64,000 bases of DNA, from the NCBI RefSeq assembly GCF_003977685.1, contig NZ_RYZH01000030.1, forward strand, positions 1 to 64,000, written 5' to 3'. This document shows, piece after piece, positions 61,301 to 64,000 of the stretch (positions are counted from its first letter, which is position 1; each line of letters opens with the position of its first letter). Both the position numbers and the translations under genes were made by a program. The notes under the pieces were generated by a model. It made no database searches, was not told the origin of the DNA, and saw only the letters and a list, made by a program, of their open reading frames with translations. The stretch is from Tautonia sociabilis (GTDB lineage: Bacteria > Planctomycetota > Planctomycetia > Isosphaerales > Isosphaeraceae).

Positions 61301-62802
61301 ACTACATCACCCGCATGATCGTGCAGGAGACGGCCAAGCTGCTGATCGACTACAACCGCCACGCCGTCCCGCTCGACCGTCTGGCTTGCAGTCCCCAATC
61401 GGTTCGCTCCCGATACCGCTCGTGGCTGGCGGCCCGGCTGAACGTCCCCGAGTCGGCGATCGCCCTGCCCGATCCCGTCGGCGAGTTCCCCCGGGCCGAT
61501 CGCCTGGCTCCCTCCCGCCGGCGTCCCGAGGCCGACGAGTTCCTCGAGAACGTCGACTTCACCGCCGTCGACTTCCTCATCGCCGACCCCAAGCGCGACG
61601 AGGAGATCCGCCTGCGCTACGGCGACGCCCTCGCCGGCCTCGTCCGCCGAGACCGCGAGCGGAACCTCCGGGCCGCCTTCCGCAGCCTGCCGCTGCATCG
61701 TGCCCCGGCCTCCCAGCGCACGATCAACGCCTTCCACCTGTACGAGTCGTACCTCGGCCGAGGAAAGCTGCTGGTCCTGCCCTTCCGGATCGCCTGGTGG
61801 ACCGTCCGGGGGATCGGCTACGTCTCCTCCCGGCTGGTCCGCGTGATCCGGGAGATCCTGCACCCGACCGTCGCCGCCGCTCCGGTCGAGCCGGAGGACT
61901 CCTACCGGGCCGCCCTCCGCAAGATCCACCGGATGCGCAAGCCCGCCTTCATGGAATCCCTCTGGCTCCGCGCCCGGTTCGACGTGGAGTACCTCGGCCT
62001 GCCGTTGCCCACCGTCCCCGGCGGCGTGGCGGGCGACTCCTTGATGGAGGTCGACCTCGACTTCATCGGCGCCTCCCGCCACGAGCGCGTCATGGCCGAC
62101 CGCTTCCGCGAGGAGCGGCGCGACTGCGTCGTCCGAGCCTCCCGCTGGCTCGCCGAGTTCGGCTGGGACTTCGACCGCCTGCCCGAATTCCTCTCCCGGA
62201 ACCTCCCCCACCTGGTCGACCGCCGCGGCGAGGTGATCCGAGCCCTGATCGCCGCCTGGGTCGCCGACCACGACGACGTGGCCACCCTCGGCACGGCGAT
62301 CGACGCCCTCCGCCTGGTCGTGACTCACGCCGCCGACCCGACGGCCGACCCCGGTACCCTCCCCGAGGGGTTCCCCGAGCCCCCCGAATCCGGCGGCCCC
62401 TCCTGGTACCGCTCGAAGGACGTCCGCCGGCCGATCCAGGCCGTGCTCGACCTTCCCTGCTCGCCTCCCCTCTCCCCCGAGCAACGCGCCCGAGCGGACC
62501 GCTACCTGCGCCGCCACCGCCGCGAGCTGAAGCCCTGGGCCCGCGTCCTCCTCGGCCAGGGAGGCGACGACCCCGTCGCCACGCTCCGCGCCCGACTGGC
62601 CGAGGTCATGCTCCGCTCCGACCTCTGGAGCGACCAGATCCTGACCCTCCGCACCATCCAGACCCTGACCATGCTCGACGTCCAGCACTATTCCGAGCTG
62701 GTCTGGACCCTCGGCGGCTTCGATCGCCTGGACCCCTCCACCCCCGCCTCCTCCCTCCCCTTCGCCGAGCGGGAGGAGGCCGAAGAGACGCTCGTCGGCT
62801 GA
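58342..62802 (+). CDS. 1486-residue protein with voltage-sensor-like module
   Basis: Large membrane protein, not assigned to a named family. Residues 1-380 are charged, helical and soluble. A four-helix unit follows: about 383-403, 415-437 (with Glu430 in FLFELGLKLAF), 447-466 (LLDLLPSIPFGFL, the 'D-x4-P' of S3), and 478-505, where Arg repeats every third residue (RIVRIPRLIRYVRLLRPVIR). This is the pattern of an ion-channel voltage sensor. No pore filter follows directly; two more helices lie at about 714-733 and 774-790. An Asp-Leu repeat (DLDLDLDLDAD, near 852-862) and a 600-residue soluble C-terminal half end the protein. The ATG has a GGGGAG box. Confidence 0.6.
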   Translation: MVNDPIEWQESWLGRAAELLRRDGPGDLPKLLRAIHEGVRLRRRLDELAPDPVRPGHPELDDLLERLQDEASARLSRLDRAAGLDPMLAASTARRLRSDQAYLDALLTRPSPDPLRQAALLDRVRRDLPWLSELVALVDGGVPTHPAVSARIELDRLEDALRQDGDPALAPKRLELYSRAEELRRSLLENRIERILRRPIPDADPSELWARRFLLSRLQAELQAAIGDIDAPPTPGADPDSPPDRRQVAALEHRRAALAAAASDRLRSLSPEAAEGAWDELLAVARGESNELISVLEEVDSSLAVRLLERSREDMARLRDDCEAGMRLAAESGSGSHRVNHLRRVARRFGRMSRTARNEWQEKLLSHRLAARFGPRFQKRLDGLILVLILVLTALIVVETIMSNAGTLSLGAEAVFAWSDLAICAVFLFELGLKLAFAPMRALFLRRHFLLDLLPSIPFGFLAFALAGPAEAAGIAWIRIVRIPRLIRYVRLLRPVIRFVRLFIFFFRFTDRLVRRYARVFNRNIILFEPKAERDEQTRNHHLLYVLRRNFERRAPEHFARLDAAQRIALAEAGLEDLRRQVAEIPAADYSERVEDEVKDIPVEEVVERLIEMTPEELVEQMGSTFVASIDRYLQLFDVPIVRNLPVIRTVLEHRRKGPAEAAALAANYLGFAMQRALDVIYYVADLQATVSPPLFLDKLGRTIVNATRRPAIRLLSFGISFAALYLLVALLVPSGDAVVAPVEGERPDVGLLHAFGLWLRGVLGWFAGKLGLPVIVIGVVCFVLMQIGGWFRRIANQAAEFCERVVEAQFSAQTKLLKLRRKSRDMRFLAERVTVPEILLRGSDDLDAGPDLDLDLDLDADAHSAPASSLPARRNGDGRPSGVSTDGDAPVVIDHDDFGLDLDARLKSSETDFLHTLKLLYQDYLDGSPFHRNDTKASTQLLGSLALRNLSLSNLPFFLRGRRRLDRLDLNRAAASLLGGPYLWFDYITRMIVQETAKLLIDYNRHAVPLDRLACSPQSVRSRYRSWLAARLNVPESAIALPDPVGEFPRADRLAPSRRRPEADEFLENVDFTAVDFLIADPKRDEEIRLRYGDALAGLVRRDRERNLRAAFRSLPLHRAPASQRTINAFHLYESYLGRGKLLVLPFRIAWWTVRGIGYVSSRLVRVIREILHPTVAAAPVEPEDSYRAALRKIHRMRKPAFMESLWLRARFDVEYLGLPLPTVPGGVAGDSLMEVDLDFIGASRHERVMADRFREERRDCVVRASRWLAEFGWDFDRLPEFLSRNLPHLVDRRGEVIRALIAAWVADHDDVATLGTAIDALRLVVTHAADPTADPGTLPEGFPEPPESGGPSWYRSKDVRRPIQAVLDLPCSPPLSPEQRARADRYLRRHRRELKPWARVLLGQGGDDPVATLRARLAEVMLRSDLWSDQILTLRTIQTLTMLDVQHYSELVWTLGGFDRLDPSTPASSLPFAEREEAEETLVG
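60895..60918 (+). repeat. GACCTC hexamer tandem within the large gene
   Basis: Four perfect GACCTC copies encode alternating Asp-Leu, bordered by GACGCC variants. Slippage here would change only the length of an acidic linker. Confidence 0.7.
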
Positions 62803-62924
62803 TCCCGGAGTTCATCCTGGCTCCTCGGATCGCGGTTCATTCCAGTCTCGGGGAGGCTGGGGTCCTCCGCACCCGTCGATTCGGCGGCTCGCCCCTCCCC
62901 GGTGGGAGCCCCGGGTTGACTTCC

Positions 62925-62960
62925 CCCGTGTCGGGGCCCCGACCCGTGTCGGGGCCCCGA
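62925..62960. repeat. tandem 18-bp repeat with 12-bp palindromes
   Basis: CCCGTGTCGGGGCCCCGA occurs twice back to back (62925-62942 and 62943-62960). Each unit contains the perfect palindrome TCGGGGCCCCGA. Confidence 0.85.
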
Positions 62961-62962
62961 CC

Positions 62963-62990
62963 GCTCGGGTTCCGCGGCCGGAACCCGAGC
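62963..62990. repeat. 12-bp hairpin of the same repeat module
   Basis: GCTCGGGTTCCG pairs perfectly with CGGAACCCGAGC around a 4-base loop. It lies directly after the tandem repeat and may terminate the 1486-residue gene as well. Confidence 0.8.
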
Positions 62991-63070
62991 CCCCCGGGGA
63001 GGCTGGGGGGCGGCCGCAATCGTCGGATCGGCGGCGTGCTCCTCCGGAGGGTGCCTCGGGTGGAAGACAA

Positions 63071-63116
63071 CCCGTGTCGGGGCCGACGAGGGCTCGGGTT
63101 CCGCGGACGGAACCCC
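63071..63116. repeat. second, degenerate copy of the repeat module
   Basis: CCCGTGTCGGGGCC is followed by GCTCGGGTTCCG and the matching CGGAACCC arm (8-bp stem at 63096-63103 and 63108-63115). Same order and spacing type as the module at 62925-62990. Confidence 0.7.
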
Positions 63117-63193
63117 TGGCACCCGAACCCCGGCCTCCCGCCGCCGGGTTCAGGCGTTCTCGTCATTCGTGAAGCGATCGGTCGGTTCGGTGG

Positions 63194-64000
63194 TCAGCCT
63201 CGCTCCGCGATCGGCTTCACCGGCCGGTGCGGCGCCCCGACGTACCTGGCCCTCGGCCGCATCAGGCGGTTGTGGTCGAGCTGCTCGATGACGTGGGCCG
63301 ACCAGCCGGCCACGCGGGCCATGGCGAAGATCGGGGTATAGATCGGCACCTCGATGCCCAGGTAGTGATACAGCCGGGCGCTCGGCCAGTCGACATTCGG
63401 CGGCAGGCCCTTCTGCCGGGTCATCTCGCGCTCGATCGGCTCGGCGATCCGCTCCCAACGGTCGTCGCCGATCTCGGCGGCCACCCGTCGGCAGTGCTCC
63501 TTGAGGATGACGGCGCGGGGGTCGCCGGTCTTGTACACACGGTGGCCGAAGCCCATGATCCGCTCCTTGCGGGCCAGGGCGTCCTGGATCCACTGCTCGG
63601 CCCGGTCCGGGTCGCCAACCTGCTCCAACACCTCCCACGACTTCTCGTTCGCCCCGCCGTGCAGCGAGCCCTTCAGGGTGCCCACGGCCGAGACGATCGC
63701 CGAATGGATGTCCGACAGCGTTGAGGCCGTCACCCGAGCCGCGAAGGTCGAGGCATTCAGCTCGTGCTCGGCGTAGAGCGTCAGCGACAGGTCAAACGCC
63801 TCGGCCTGGGCGCCGGTCGGGTCGGTGCCGTTGAGCATGTACAGGAAGTTCGCCGCGTGCCCCAGCTCGGCCTTGGGCGCGATCGGCTCCTGGCCCCGGG
63901 CGATCCGGGCGGCGGCGGCCACCGCGGTGGCCATCTGGGCGACCAGCCGCTCGGCCTTGCGGACGTTGGCGTCGTGGTCCTGGACCGGCGCGGTGACCTC
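63194..64000 (-). CDS. gltA: citrate synthase (C-terminal part, runs off the window)
   Basis: 268 codons of the C-terminal large and small domains, entering from the right edge. They include AEHELNASTFAARVTASTLS (oxaloacetate-binding His region), GTLKGSLHGGANE (SLHGGAN, catalytic-type His), IMGFGHRVYKTGDPRA (second His and CoA side) and the late NVDWPSARLYHYLGI and PIYTPIFAMARVAGW. It condenses oxaloacetate and acetyl-CoA. The chain looks like the short type I-monomer/2-methylcitrate-like form, so methylcitrate synthase remains possible. Convergent with the 1486-residue gene. Confidence 0.93.
   Translation of the reverse strand, partial: EVTAPVQDHDANVRKAERLVAQMATAVAAAARIARGQEPIAPKAELGHAANFLYMLNGTDPTGAQAEAFDLSLTLYAEHELNASTFAARVTASTLSDIHSAIVSAVGTLKGSLHGGANEKSWEVLEQVGDPDRAEQWIQDALARKERIMGFGHRVYKTGDPRAVILKEHCRRVAAEIGDDRWERIAEPIEREMTRQKGLPPNVDWPSARLYHYLGIEVPIYTPIFAMARVAGWSAHVIEQLDHNRLMRPRARYVGAPHRPVKPIAERG

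Noticed and set aside
59335..62688. 1117-codon minus-strand frame opposite the 1486-residue gene
   Set aside because: Composed almost only of Glu, Gly, Asp, Val and Gln, the usual shadow of a G+C-rich gene; no start box or motif.
62800..63193. CRISPR-like array in the palindromic repeat region
   Set aside because: Repeats are adjacent or irregularly spaced with no uniform spacers and no cas genes nearby; the pattern fits REP/BIME-type elements.

Overview
The window is about 70% G+C and reads as chromosomal DNA of a planctomycete, most likely from the Isosphaeraceae. The evidence is the protein set: a DUF1559 prepilin-like protein paired with a tiny lipoprotein, a DUF1501 plus PSCyt1/DUF1549/DUF1553 pair, a formylglycine sulfatase, a Tat-exported aldo/keto reductase, a PT-HINT protein, a DUF2617 protein, and lipid A and heptosyltransferase genes. 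I see no tRNA, rRNA, CRISPR array or intact insertion sequence. The only mobile-type trace is a recombinase-like tail in the first 62 bases.

Layout. 1-7.5 kb: small proteins, a site-2 protease, an M24-fold protein without its metal ligands, an ATC-hydrolase-family protein, a Hint protein followed by a DUF433-like protein, and an Hpf/RaiA-type ribosome factor. 7.6-15.0 kb (minus strand): a ROK protein and a Gfo/Idh/MocA oxidoreductase, then an envelope-polymer set (CDP-alcohol phosphatidyltransferase, GT-C membrane protein, flippase, methyltransferase). 15.3-20.7 kb (plus): DUF2617, hemE, DUF1559, lipoprotein and protoporphyrinogen oxidase. 21.0-31.6 kb (minus): a Tad/Flp pilus locus (tadE, tadG, flp, cpaA, cpaB, cpaE, cpaF, tadB, tadC) with no secretin gene and with a decayed second tadG tail. 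31.8-33.7 kb (plus): rpmF, rpmB and an ECF-like sigma factor.

33.9-39.6 kb (minus): a small unknown, the DUF1501 and DUF1553 pair, and a zinc-ribbon/DUF2007 membrane protein. 39.7-50.0 kb (minus): a long envelope cluster made of PlsY fused to a propeller-like domain, sugar nucleotidyltransferase, GT4, InaA/WaaP-type kinase, GT-C membrane protein, epimerase, WaaF, LpxK and an SGNH hydrolase. It most plausibly builds or decorates lipid A, core or another surface glycan. 50.2-55.5 kb (plus): DUF962/Mpo1-like protein, a TolC-type lipoprotein, a stretch of gene remnants, and the aldo/keto reductase. 55.6-58.0 kb (minus): sulfatase and a CysQ/Hal2-type phosphatase. 58.3-62.8 kb (plus): a 1486-residue protein with a voltage-sensor-like module. 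62.9-63.1 kb: repeat hairpins, then citrate synthase running off the right edge.

The points I rank highest are the voltage-sensor-like module without an evident pore, the PlsY-propeller fusion, the secretin-less Tad locus with a repeated CCTAGG-containing motif and a duplicated tadG tail, and the Hint protein that lacks a passenger toxin and overlaps a DUF433-like gene. All assignments come from reading the sequence and from memory of the families. No database search was run.
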